DNA from: Gemella haemolysans
Lineage (GTDB): Bacteria > Bacillota > Bacilli > Staphylococcales > Gemellaceae
Length of the DNA stretch: 64,000 nucleotides
Assembly (NCBI RefSeq): GCF_901873445.1
Contig: NZ_CABFLN010000069.1
Span: 1 to 64,000 of the forward strand
Direction of reading: 5' to 3'
Shown here: positions 49,411 through 57,767 of the stretch, piece by piece
Layout of the letters: every line of letters starts with the position of its first letter
Numbering within the stretch: the stretch's first letter is position 1
The notes under the pieces: generated by a model
What the model saw: only the letters and a program-made list of their open reading frames with translations
Database searches by the model: none
Told to the model about the DNA's origin: nothing
Position numbers and translations under genes: made by a program

Positions 49411-50586
49411 TTACTTGATTATAATATCTACAATTTCTTTTGCAATATTCGCTTTACTAGCCTTATCAATTTTTATTATATTATTGAACTTATCAATAAT
49501 ACACACTTCATTATCTTCACTTCCAAATCCAATATCCTTTTTAGAAATATCATTAGCAACAATGTAATCTAAATTTTTCTTAACAATCTTTTCCCTAGCA
49601 TATGCAATTAAATCATTTGTTTCAGCAGCAAAACCAACTACAATCTGATTTTCATTTTTATTTTCACCAACATACTTTAGAATATCTTGGGTTCTTTCAA
49701 ATTCCATAGTTAGATTTCCATCTTGTTTTTTTACTTTTTTATCATAAACCTGCACAGGTGTATAATCAGATACTGCTGCAGCTTTAACTATATAATCACA
49801 ATCTTTAAAGTTATTTTTTACCGCTTCAAACATATCATTAGTACTTATGATTTCAATAACCTTTATATCACGGCTAATAGAATCATTTTTCACACTAGTA
49901 ACTAAAATTACTTCAGCACCTCTTTTTTTAAATTCATTTGCTATAGCTATCCCCATTTTTCCAGTTGATGGATTCGTTAAACATCTAAAAGGATCTATAA
50001 ATTCTTTCGTTGGACCAGCAGTCACCAGTACTTTTTTTCCTTTTAAATCTAGTTCACTTTCAGCAAATACAGTTCCTTCTATTTTTTCAATCGAAGGGAA
50101 TTTCCCTTTTCCTACATCGCCACATGCTAATAATCCACTGTCTGGTTCAACAAAATTAAAACCTAGTTTTAAAAGTCTACTTATGTTTTCTTGTATAACA
50201 GGATTATTATACATTACTGTATTCATCGCAGGAACAATATATACCTTTGTTATATCTTGAACTGCCAGCATCAAAGATGTAGCTAAATCATCTGCAATTC
50301 CACAAGCAAATTTTGAAATAATATTAGCTGTAGCAGGTGCTACAATAATTTTATCCGCCCATTTTGTTAAATCAATATGTTGAATCTCTTTTTCATCTAA
50401 TTCATTAAAAGTACTTGTATATACTCTGTTTTTCGTCAATGTTTGAAAAGGTAATTCCGTAATGAATTTCTTTGCGTTTTCTGTTAAAACAACCTTAACA
50501 TCATGTCCTTTTTTTACTAGCGAACTTGATAAATCAATCGATTTATATGCTGCAATCCCACCAGAAACTATTAGTAAAACATTCAT
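49411..50586 (-). CDS. coaBC: Bifunctional phosphopantothenoylcysteine decarboxylase/synthetase
   Basis: Two consecutive coenzyme A steps. The CoaC flavoprotein part (1-180) has LLIVSGGIAAYKS, HIDLTKWAD with the active histidine and PAMNTVMYNNP. The CoaB part (about 185-391) has VLVTAGPTKEFIDPFRCLTN, AAAVSDY and VGFAAET. The length of 391 is normal. rpoZ and gmk, its usual upstream neighbours, are replaced by gpsB and rsmE. Confidence 0.96.
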   Translation of the reverse strand: MNVLLIVSGGIAAYKSIDLSSSLVKKGHDVKVVLTENAKKFITELPFQTLTKNRVYTSTFNELDEKEIQHIDLTKWADKIIVAPATANIISKFACGIADDLATSLMLAVQDITKVYIVPAMNTVMYNNPVIQENISRLLKLGFNFVEPDSGLLACGDVGKGKFPSIEKIEGTVFAESELDLKGKKVLVTAGPTKEFIDPFRCLTNPSTGKMGIAIANEFKKRGAEVILVTSVKNDSISRDIKVIEIISTNDMFEAVKNNFKDCDYIVKAAAVSDYTPVQVYDKKVKKQDGNLTMEFERTQDILKYVGENKNENQIVVGFAAETNDLIAYAREKIVKKNLDYIVANDISKKDIGFGSEDNEVCIIDKFNNIIKIDKASKANIAKEIVDIIIK

Positions 50587-50619
50587 GATATTCTCCTTAT
50601 TTATTAATTATGTATTTTA

Positions 50620-50946
50620 TTAATATAAATCATGATCTGCATGATTCGGTCCAAAAACAGCAGTTTCAAGTTTAGATAATCTTTTTAGTATATCTAGATT
50701 TGTAACTTGAACTGGTTTATCTTCACGACTAGCATTCTTTATTGCATCAATTTTTATTTTTAAATTTTGATTTTCAATTTCCAATTCTTTTAGACGAGTA
50801 AGCAGTTTATCAAGTTTCATATAATCTTCTATAATTAAATCTAAATAGTCATTTACATCTTCCTCACTATAACCTTTCACTCTTGTTTTTTTAAATTCTT
50901 TTTCATATATTTCTTTTGCTGTTAAATTTAGTTCAATACTCATCAT
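50620..50946 (-). CDS. gpsB: Cell-division protein GpsB
   Basis: A DivIVA-like membrane-associated adaptor that guides penicillin-binding proteins between septum and side wall. LTAKEIYEKEFKKTRVKGYSEEDVNDYLD is the N-terminal lipid and PBP binding domain, a coiled coil follows, and TNLDILKRLSKLETAVFG is the C-terminal hexamerisation motif. ATGATG leaves two possible starts; the second (50943) has better spacing from AGGAG. GpsB is a known partner or substrate of PASTA kinases such as PrkC in this window. Confidence 0.93.
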   Translation of the reverse strand: MMSIELNLTAKEIYEKEFKKTRVKGYSEEDVNDYLDLIIEDYMKLDKLLTRLKELEIENQNLKIKIDAIKNASREDKPVQVTNLDILKRLSKLETAVFGPNHADHDLY

Positions 50947-50956
50947 CTAACTCCTT

Positions 50957-51706
50957 TTACTTAAATTCACTAAAATAAGAAACACAACTTACAAAATATA
51001 GTGGCGCTGTCTCAGCTCTTAATATTCTTTTTCCTAAACCAATTACATCAAATTCCCCATCTATTAAACTGTCAATCTCTTTTTCAGACAGTCCTCCTTC
51101 ACTACCAAAAACAGCAATGACATCTTTATCATTTAAATCTGAAGTTAGTAATTTTTTAAGATTGATGTTATCTTCATTAACAGATTCTTTTTCATAAGCA
51201 ACAACTTTATAATCGTAGTTCTCACTAAATTTAATTAAATCTCCTAAACTATCTACATAAGTTATATCAGGAATTATGTTCCTTTTTGATTGTTCTGCAG
51301 CTTCTTTTATAATTTTATTCCATCTATTTAATTTAGAATCCACTTTATCTTTTTTTATTTTTGCTATATTACGTTCTGAATTAAATAAAACAATATTACT
51401 TACTCCTAATTCAGTTATTTTTTGAATTAAATATTCAATTTTATCATTCTTTAAAGGTGGTATTGCTACTGTTATTTTAATGGGAAGCTCGTTACTACCA
51501 TCTACCTGTTCATATGGTGTAATTAGAACCTTATCAACATTATTATCTATAATATTACAAATGTACTTTATTTCATTATTAAAGACAACATATACTTTAT
51601 CATTAATTTTCTTTCTCATAATTCTCACAATATGATTACTATCATCTTTAGATAATTCATATGTTGAATCCACGCTTAATTCTTCATTTAAAAAATACTG
51701 TTGCAT
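50957..51706 (-). CDS. rsmE: 16S rRNA (uracil1498-N3)-methyltransferase
   Basis: A SPOUT-class methylase acting on 16S rRNA. A PUA-like N-terminal part precedes VAIPPLKNDKIEYLIQKITE (signature), FGSEGGLSEKE and IGLGKRILRAETAPL, the SAM-binding knot. At 249 residues it is normal. It is first of the rsmE-gpsB-coaBC-priA operon. Confidence 0.95.
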   Translation of the reverse strand: MQQYFLNEELSVDSTYELSKDDSNHIVRIMRKKINDKVYVVFNNEIKYICNIIDNNVDKVLITPYEQVDGSNELPIKITVAIPPLKNDKIEYLIQKITELGVSNIVLFNSERNIAKIKKDKVDSKLNRWNKIIKEAAEQSKRNIIPDITYVDSLGDLIKFSENYDYKVVAYEKESVNEDNINLKKLLTSDLNDKDVIAVFGSEGGLSEKEIDSLIDGEFDVIGLGKRILRAETAPLYFVSCVSYFSEFK

Positions 51707-51789
51707 AATTTCTCCTAAACTTTTATCTTACATTTAATTTTACCCTATTCTTGTTCTTAATTCAATAGTAGCTGATCACAAACATAGAA

Positions 51790-51844
51790 AGAGAACAGCC
51801 TAACAAATCAATATTTCAACAAATGATTAATTAGACTATTCTCT
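51790..51844 (-). terminator. Terminator of the nif3-mltG operon
   Basis: AGAGAACAGCCTAA (51790-51803) pairs with TTAGACTATTCTCT (51831-51844) with two G-T type pairs on the - strand, followed by TTTCT. Confidence 0.65.
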
Positions 51845-51870
51845 GATTTATTAAATTGAATTTTTATTTT

Positions 51871-53001
51871 CTAGCTACCTGATGGAATATATCCTTCAAT
51901 ATGTTCTTTAGCTAGTTTCTCGTGTTCTGGGTATGTTTTAGAGAAATAAGCTTTTCCATCTTTAGTCGCATGTAAGAAATAAACATATTCAGTATTTTCA
52001 GCATTATTTAACGCTTCGAATGATTCTGAACCAATAGAAGATATTGGACCAGGTGGTAATCCGATATTAGTATATGTATTGTATGGAGAATTTAATGATA
52101 ATTCAGCTTGCGTTGGTGCCCCTGTAAGTTTATCTGCAGCGTAGTTTGCTGATGGGTCAGTTTGTAATCTCATACCTTGAGCCAGTCTGTTTAAAAATAC
52201 ACTCGCAATTAATCTATTTTCATCAGATTTTGTAGATTCTTTCTCTAAGATACTAGCAAGCGTCATATACTGATGAATAGAAACTTGTTTGTTTTGTCCA
52301 CCAATATTCCATGAACGATTATTCTTTTTGTATAATGGTACTATTTTTTCATTAGATAGTTTAACCATTTTAGTAATTAAACTTTCTACAGTTTCATCAT
52401 CTTTTAAATCGTATATTGCAGGATATAAATAACCTTCTAATGCATACTTAATATCCTTACCATAAATCTCATCTGTAATTAATTCAGGGAACTGTGATTG
52501 TAATTTTTTAATAAATTCACCGTCATTAACTTTTTCTAAGAATTCTTTAGAATCTAGTTTTGTTTTTTCTAAATTCTTAGCTATTTTCAGGATACTATCA
52601 CCTTCGATTAAAGCAAACGTATTTCCTGTTTTACCTTTATTCTTAGCTCCTAATTCTTGTATAATTTGAGATAAACTCATGCTTTTTTTTAATTTAAAGC
52701 TACCAACATAAAAAGTTGTATCCGGTGTTAATCTAGAATAAATTTTAAATACCTCTTCGTTTTTGATTAAACCTTTAGCTTTTAATTCTTGAGCTATTCT
52801 AGCACTTCCATAATTCTCTTTAACTTCTACTGTAATGTCCTTATTATTACTTTTATCGACCGGTGTTGTCATGTAATAAAATATTGATAGAACTGCGATA
52901 CCAATTACAACGATAATAGTTAGTATTAAAGGAATAATAGATTTTCTTTTTCTATTCTTCTTTCTCAGTTCTTTACTTCTTCTTATCTTATCTTCTCTCA
53001 T
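51871..53001 (-). CDS. mltG: Endolytic murein transglycosylase MltG (YceG-like)
   Basis: Cleaves nascent glycan strands, probably setting their length and taking part in peripheral wall growth. A basic cytoplasmic stretch, one membrane helix (about 22-45), a LysM-like segment and the YceG catalytic domain with ASILEKES (catalytic glutamate) and FLNRLAQGMRLQTDPSANYA are visible. The length of 376 is normal. It lies at the end of the conserved ireB-ruvX-DUF1292-mltG set. Confidence 0.94.
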   Translation of the reverse strand: MREDKIRRSKELRKKNRKRKSIIPLILTIIVVIGIAVLSIFYYMTTPVDKSNNKDITVEVKENYGSARIAQELKAKGLIKNEEVFKIYSRLTPDTTFYVGSFKLKKSMSLSQIIQELGAKNKGKTGNTFALIEGDSILKIAKNLEKTKLDSKEFLEKVNDGEFIKKLQSQFPELITDEIYGKDIKYALEGYLYPAIYDLKDDETVESLITKMVKLSNEKIVPLYKKNNRSWNIGGQNKQVSIHQYMTLASILEKESTKSDENRLIASVFLNRLAQGMRLQTDPSANYAADKLTGAPTQAELSLNSPYNTYTNIGLPPGPISSIGSESFEALNNAENTEYVYFLHATKDGKAYFSKTYPEHEKLAKEHIEGYIPSGS

Positions 53002-53004
53002 TAC

Positions 53005-53310
53005 TTACTCACTTTCGTCGTAATAAAAAGTATCTAAAACTTCAGAAATCATATCATATTCTTCATCTGTTTCTACTGGTTCAAAACGAACTGCATCTTC
53101 TCCATCTTCTATACATACCATTGGGAAAATACTAATTTCCTCTTCATCAATCGTTTCTTCCTCAGCGAAAATATAGTAAAGATTACCATTTGTAGGGTTA
53201 GTAAATTCTAAAATTTTACGGTATTCTTTTTCTTCTCCTTCTAAAGTACTAAGTGTATACACCTCTTCAGTATTATCAATACTAATGTTTTTTAAATCTT
53301 TTTCTTGCAT
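53005..53310 (-). CDS. DUF1292 family protein (YrzB-like)
   Basis: A 101-residue very acidic protein with the DUF1292 pattern: EKEYRKILEF, NLYYIFAEEE and EISIFPMVC. Conserved between ruvX and mltG in Bacilli; function unknown. Ribosome binding site AGGAGG. Confidence 0.88.
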   Translation of the reverse strand: MQEKDLKNISIDNTEEVYTLSTLEGEEKEYRKILEFTNPTNGNLYYIFAEEETIDEEEISIFPMVCIEDGEDAVRFEPVETDEEYDMISEVLDTFYYDESE

Positions 53311-53335
53311 TTTATTTTCCTCCTGAAAATTTATA

Positions 53336-53764
53336 TTAATTTAATTTATCTAAATATGTCTGCAATATTAATACAGCAGCCATTTTATCAATAACATTTT
53401 TTCTTTTTTTCCTTGAAACATTAGCCTCAAGAAGAACTCTTTCAGCACCCATAGTAGTTAAACGCTCATCTTGTAGAATGATTTCTACATTTTTTATTTT
53501 TTTCTTTAAAACTTCTACAAAATATAACGTTGCTTCACCACGAAAACCAACAGAATTATCCATGTTTTTGGGAAGTCCAACTACTATAGTTCCTACATTA
53601 TGCTCTGATACAAGTTCTTTAATTCTTTTAATTTTAAAATCTTTTATTTGCTCATTAATATTAATTGTTTCAATACCTTGAGCAGTAAGGCCTAATAAAT
53701 CACTAATGGCTACTCCAATAGTTTTTGATCCATAATCAAGGCCCATTATTCTTTTATCTAACAT
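53336..53764 (-). CDS. ruvX: Putative pre-16S rRNA nuclease / Holliday junction resolvase-like RuvX
   Basis: An RNase H-fold YqgF protein: [16 protein letters not shown] holds the first catalytic aspartate, VVGLPKNMD the conserved lid, [13 protein letters not shown] and NVIDKMAA the remaining acidic residues. The family acts in 16S rRNA 5' processing; a Holliday junction role is older and uncertain. The 142 residues are normal. The ATG lies at the ireB stop. Confidence 0.93.
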   Translation of the reverse strand: MLDKRIMGLDYGSKTIGVAISDLLGLTAQGIETININEQIKDFKIKRIKELVSEHNVGTIVVGLPKNMDNSVGFRGEATLYFVEVLKKKIKNVEIILQDERLTTMGAERVLLEANVSRKKRKNVIDKMAAVLILQTYLDKLN

Positions 53765-54019
53765 TTAAGACTCCTGTATAAAAAAGTATAATAAGTACTC
53801 TAGTATATCATCCATGTCTATCATTCTAATTTGCTCTCTAGCATGATTATCACGTGGAATATATACTGGATCAGCTGTTTTGATATATCCCATCAATTGA
53901 TTAATAGGATCATATCCACGTTGCTTAATAGTTTCAACAACATTTTTTAATATGTTGTGAATATCATTTTTATCATAAAAATTGCTATCAAATAATCTTG
54001 TTTCATCGAAATTTGCCAT
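53765..54019 (-). CDS. ireB: IreB-family regulatory phosphoprotein
   Basis: An 84-residue UPF0297 protein (TRLFDSNFYDKNDIHNIL; RGYDPINQLMGYI; PVYIPRDNHAREQIRMID). In enterococci IreB is phosphorylated by the PASTA kinase IreK and controls cell-wall stress resistance; the kinase homologue here is prkC at 12246. Position before ruvX is conserved. Confidence 0.92.
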   Translation of the reverse strand: MANFDETRLFDSNFYDKNDIHNILKNVVETIKQRGYDPINQLMGYIKTADPVYIPRDNHAREQIRMIDMDDILEYLLYFFIQES

Positions 54020-54034
54020 AATCTTTTCCTCCGA

Positions 54035-54874
54035 TTATACTAACTCTACTAAGATACCTACTGCATTTTCTCCTGTGTGTGTAGAAATAATTGGTGTAGT
54101 AGTAAATATTTCATCTTCACTTACTTCATAACCAAAAGCTTCTTTTAATTCTGATTTTATTAATGTAATATATTCATCAGCTAATGAATTTGGTAAACTT
54201 ATACTTTTTATCGTTTTATTTTGTTTTTCTTCTTCAATGTGTTTTATTAACGTATGAACTAGTTTTTTCTTACCACGAACTTTATCCAAGGCAACTAACT
54301 CTGTTTCTTTTAATTGTGTTAAAACTTTAATATTTAATAAACCACCTATTAAAGCTTGTGATTTACTTAGTCTACCACCTTTTACCAAATTGTCAAGTTT
54401 ATCGATTGTAACATATGTTAATATATTCTTCGCTTTTTCTCTAAGTCTTTCTGCAATAGTTGATACATCAACATTCTCTTCCAATTGTCTTAAACACTCT
54501 TTTAATAAAAACACCATTCCTCTTGTTGTGGTTTTTGTATCAACTACATGAACATTTTCAAATTCTGAACTTGCTGTAACTGCTGTATTATATGTACCAC
54601 TTAAAGCAGAAGAAAGAGTTAAAACAATAAGTTGATATCCTTCATTTGTCCATTTTTCATAAGCCTCAATAAATTTTCCAATGGCAGGTTGACTTGTAGA
54701 ATACGATTCTGCTGTTCTCATTTTGACAATATATTCATCATTACTTATTGTTCGATAATCATATTCTACACCATCTATGTTTATAGTTAAAGGAATTACA
54801 TCCACATTATATTTTTTAATTTCATCAAATGTTAAATCACTCGATGAATCGATAATAATCTTTACTTTCTCCAT
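54035..54874 (-). CDS. DegV-family fatty-acid-binding protein
   Basis: A two-domain DegV protein that binds a fatty acid, of the FakB class that presents fatty acids to kinase FakA. KIIIDSSSDL is the N-terminal signature, TSQPAIGKF and LSSALSGTYN are lipid-site loops, and KGGRLSKSQALIGGLLNIKV links the domains. The 279 residues are normal. fakA is not in the window. It lies between folA and ireB, where alaS often stands in other Bacilli. Confidence 0.9.
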   Translation of the reverse strand: MEKVKIIIDSSSDLTFDEIKKYNVDVIPLTINIDGVEYDYRTISNDEYIVKMRTAESYSTSQPAIGKFIEAYEKWTNEGYQLIVLTLSSALSGTYNTAVTASSEFENVHVVDTKTTTRGMVFLLKECLRQLEENVDVSTIAERLREKAKNILTYVTIDKLDNLVKGGRLSKSQALIGGLLNIKVLTQLKETELVALDKVRGKKKLVHTLIKHIEEEKQNKTIKSISLPNSLADEYITLIKSELKEAFGYEVSEDEIFTTTPIISTHTGENAVGILVELV

Positions 54875-54877
54875 CGT

Positions 54878-55369
54878 TTACTCCTTCCTTCTTCTTATAT
54901 AGTGTATGAATGAATAATTAAATTCATTATATTCATCTTTAGAAAAGTTCTCCCTACTAATCAATTCCCATTCATTCTCATCAAAATCAGGGAACTTCGT
55001 ATCCGCTTCAACTATTGTATCAACTTCTGTAATAAACATTTCATCACACTTATCAAAATATCTACTATAAATCATTCCCCCTCCAAATATATATACTTTT
55101 TCAGTTTCAATATTATCTAAAATAGAATCATCTGAATAAACCTCAATATTTGAATAATGACTTAATGTATTTTTATCACGAGTTAAAACTCTATTTATTC
55201 TATTAGGTAAAGCTTTACCAATACTATCCAATGTTTTTCGCCCCATGATGATTGTTTGATTTGTAGTTAATTCTTTCACCCTTAACATATCACTTTTTAA
55301 ACGCCAAGGAATAGTATTCTCTTGTCCTATTGATTTATTCTTATCATATGCAACTATAAGTGATAACAT
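54878..55369 (-). CDS. folA: Dihydrofolate reductase
   Basis: Regenerates tetrahydrofolate, required after the thymidylate synthase encoded just upstream. SLIVAYDKNKSIGQENTIPW contains the substrate loop, MGRKTLDSIGKALPNR the NADPH site and VYIFGGGMIYSRYF the second nucleotide loop. At 163 residues it is normal. Trimethoprim-relevant residues cannot be judged without alignment. Confidence 0.96.
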   Translation of the reverse strand: MLSLIVAYDKNKSIGQENTIPWRLKSDMLRVKELTTNQTIIMGRKTLDSIGKALPNRINRVLTRDKNTLSHYSNIEVYSDDSILDNIETEKVYIFGGGMIYSRYFDKCDEMFITEVDTIVEADTKFPDFDENEWELISRENFSKDEYNEFNYSFIHYIRRRKE

Positions 55370-55379
55370 TATACCCCTC

Positions 55380-56312
55380 CTAAACTGCGATCGGTGCTTT
55401 TATAAATGGATGGCATTCATAATCAACCAATTCAACATCTTCAATCTTAAGGTCAAATATACTTTCAAAATCATTTATTTTCAGTTTTGGTAAAGAATAT
55501 GGAGTTCTAGACATTTGTTCTTTTACTTGTTCAAAATGATTTTTATAAATATGTGCATCCCCAAGTGTATGAACAAATTCTCCCACCTCAAGATTGCACT
55601 CTTTCGCTATTAAAATTGTTAGTAATGAATAAGATGCAATATTAAATGGAACTCCTAAAAACACATCACCACTACGTTGATATAATTGACAACTTAATTT
55701 TCCATCATTAACATAAAATTGAAATAAAGAATGACAAGGTGGTAAAGCCATTGTATCAACTTCTGCCGGATTCCATGATGATACAATTAAACGTCTAGAA
55801 GAAGGGTTAGCCTTAATTTGTTCAACAACATTTTTAAGTTGATCAACACCATTAAAATTACGCCATTGTTTACCATAAACATTACCTAAATCTCCATATT
55901 TTTCAGCAAATTGTTCATCAGTAAGAACTCGCTCTTTAAATAATGACATTTGTTCTTTATATTCTTTTGCAAACTTTTCATCAATCAATGTACGATGTCC
56001 AAAATCCGTCATATCAGGACCAGTGTATTCTTCACTTTCTATCCACTTTTTAAATGCCCACTCATTCCATATATTATTTTTATTTTCTAATAAAAACTTA
56101 ATATTTGTATCACCTTTTATAAACCAAAGTAATTCTGACCAAACTAAATTAAAATTAACTTTTTTAGTAGTCAATAAAGGGAATCCTTCAGTAAGATCAA
56201 ACTTCATTTGGTATCCAAAAATACTTTTTGTTCCAACACCAGTTCTATCCTCTTTCTCAATTCCACTGTCTAAAATATATTGACATAATTTTAAATACTC
56301 TTTATCTACCAC
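55380..56312 (-). CDS. thyA: Thymidylate synthase (ThyA type)
   Basis: Methylates dUMP to dTMP with methylenetetrahydrofolate. The catalytic cysteine is in [24 protein letters not shown] and [17 protein letters not shown] are the dUMP-binding blocks. 310 residues, within the range of long Gram-positive ThyA. It forms the usual thyA-folA pair with an 11-base gap. Confidence 0.97.
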   Translation of the reverse strand: MVDKEYLKLCQYILDSGIEKEDRTGVGTKSIFGYQMKFDLTEGFPLLTTKKVNFNLVWSELLWFIKGDTNIKFLLENKNNIWNEWAFKKWIESEEYTGPDMTDFGHRTLIDEKFAKEYKEQMSLFKERVLTDEQFAEKYGDLGNVYGKQWRNFNGVDQLKNVVEQIKANPSSRRLIVSSWNPAEVDTMALPPCHSLFQFYVNDGKLSCQLYQRSGDVFLGVPFNIASYSLLTILIAKECNLEVGEFVHTLGDAHIYKNHFEQVKEQMSRTPYSLPKLKINDFESIFDLKIEDVELVDYECHPFIKAPIAV

Positions 56313-56324
56313 ACTAATTCTCCA

Positions 56325-56714
56325 TTACGCTTTATAATTGTTTTCTTTTAAATATTTCATTAAATCTTTAATCTTTTCTAATGAACTCTTACCGAAATGA
56401 TGCTCGATTCCTTCTACTTCTTCGTATACTTTATCTTCATCAACTCCTATAAGTCTAAGAAAATCTTCTAATAATTCATGTCGAGTCAGGGCATACTCTC
56501 CCATTTTCTCACCTTGCTCAGTAAGAGCAATACCTCGATATTTCTCATATACGATATATCCCTCGACATCAAGCTTTTTCAACATTTTGGTTACTGTAGA
56601 AGGATATACTTCTAATTTTTCAGCAATATCAGCACTTCTAGCATAACCTTTGTTTTTTACTAAAGAATATATTACTTCAATATAGTCTTCCATCGTCGGT
56701 GTTGCTTTTGCCAT
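56325..56714 (-). CDS. mntR: Manganese-responsive transcriptional regulator MntR
   Basis: A DtxR-family repressor of manganese uptake. A winged helix (ADIAEKLEVYPSTVTKMLKKL is the recognition region) and a dimerisation domain carry the MntR metal ligands: MEDYIE (D and E), TRHELLE (H) and VEGIEHH (E, E, H). It is very close to Bacillus MntR over its whole length. AAAGGAGG suits the ATG at 56714 (nine-base spacing) better than the ATG at 56720. No mntH or mntABC is in the window. Confidence 0.9.
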   Translation of the reverse strand: MAKATPTMEDYIEVIYSLVKNKGYARSADIAEKLEVYPSTVTKMLKKLDVEGYIVYEKYRGIALTEQGEKMGEYALTRHELLEDFLRLIGVDEDKVYEEVEGIEHHFGKSSLEKIKDLMKYLKENNYKA

Positions 56715-56729
56715 GAACATGTACCTCCT

Positions 56730-57506
56730 TTATAATATTTTAAATGGTGATTTTTCTACTGTAGATTTTATTACTTCAACATTTAATTCAGAAATATAAT
56801 CTAATAGTAAATCTTTCACTAAATTCTCAGAAAAATGTCCAACATCAATTATATTTTTTTTCATTTCTATTGCATCTAGTGCTGCGTGATATCCTACATC
56901 ACCTGTCAAATATACATCTACTTCTGGTAGAGTGTAAATAAAGTCGGCTCCGCTTCCTCCTAAAAGTGCAATAGTAGAAATCTCTTTTTCATCTCCAATA
57001 ACAGCTGAAACAGTTTCTAAAGAAAAGCAATTTTTAACATAAATGATAAAATCGCTAAGTTTCAGAGGTTTACTTAATTTACCAATTCTACCTAACCCCG
57101 CAGTGTTATCTAAACTATGTTCAAATAATACTTGGATTTCATTTAGTTTTAGAATTTTTGCCAAATAATCATTTAAACCTAAAGTGGCAGAATCCAAATT
57201 AGTATGAAATGAAATAACTGAAATATCATTTTTTATTAAATTACGAATAATTCTAGATTTAAAATCAGTAGTATAATCTATATTTTTTAACGGTTTAAAG
57301 ATAAGTGGATGATGTGATACTATCAAATTAACGTTATTAGCAATTGCTTCTTCTACAACGCTAGTAGTTACATCTAAACATACCAATACTCTACTTACCT
57401 CATTATTGTTACTACCTAACATCAATCCGACGTTATCCCATTTTTCGGCTAATTTAACATCTGCTAAATTGTTTAAATGATTAAATACATCTTTTACTGT
57501 TGTCAC
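56730..57506 (-). CDS. Nif3-like dinuclear metal centre protein
   Basis: A toroid-forming NIF3/YqfO family protein of 258 residues without the ~100-residue insert of Bacillus YqfO. The metal ligands lie in VSHHPLIFKPLK, FHTNLDSA and the C-terminal DVGHFSENL. Proposed roles include GTP cyclohydrolase-like or regulatory activity; none is certain. The start is GTG behind AAGGAGG. It heads the large - strand operon to mltG. Confidence 0.88.
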   Translation of the reverse strand: MTTVKDVFNHLNNLADVKLAEKWDNVGLMLGSNNNEVSRVLVCLDVTTSVVEEAIANNVNLIVSHHPLIFKPLKNIDYTTDFKSRIIRNLIKNDISVISFHTNLDSATLGLNDYLAKILKLNEIQVLFEHSLDNTAGLGRIGKLSKPLKLSDFIIYVKNCFSLETVSAVIGDEKEISTIALLGGSGADFIYTLPEVDVYLTGDVGYHAALDAIEMKKNIIDVGHFSENLVKDLLLDYISELNVEVIKSTVEKSPFKIL

Positions 57507-57767
57507 AAAATCAACCTCCTTATCTTATCATCATATTATTATAACATTTTATAAAAAAAATTGCCATTACGAAACATATTTTGTAATTAAAATAACATAT
57601 TTCTTTTCTATAATATTTTTGTTATTCTATAAAATAATGTTTTTAAAATTTAAATCAACAAATCATACAAGAATATATATAAAGTCTTTATACTTATTTT
57701 CAACACTAGACATTTTCAATTTTATATATTATTATTGTTCTTATAAAGAAATTCGTAGGAGATTATT
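57507..57767. promoter_or_regulatory. Divergent promoter region between nif3-like gene and recD2
   Basis: 261 AT-rich bases. The only structure noted is ATTACGAAA / TTTTGTAAT (57566-57587), a near-palindrome upstream of the - strand operon. TTATAA elements exist toward recD2, but no consensus promoter stands out. Confidence 0.35.
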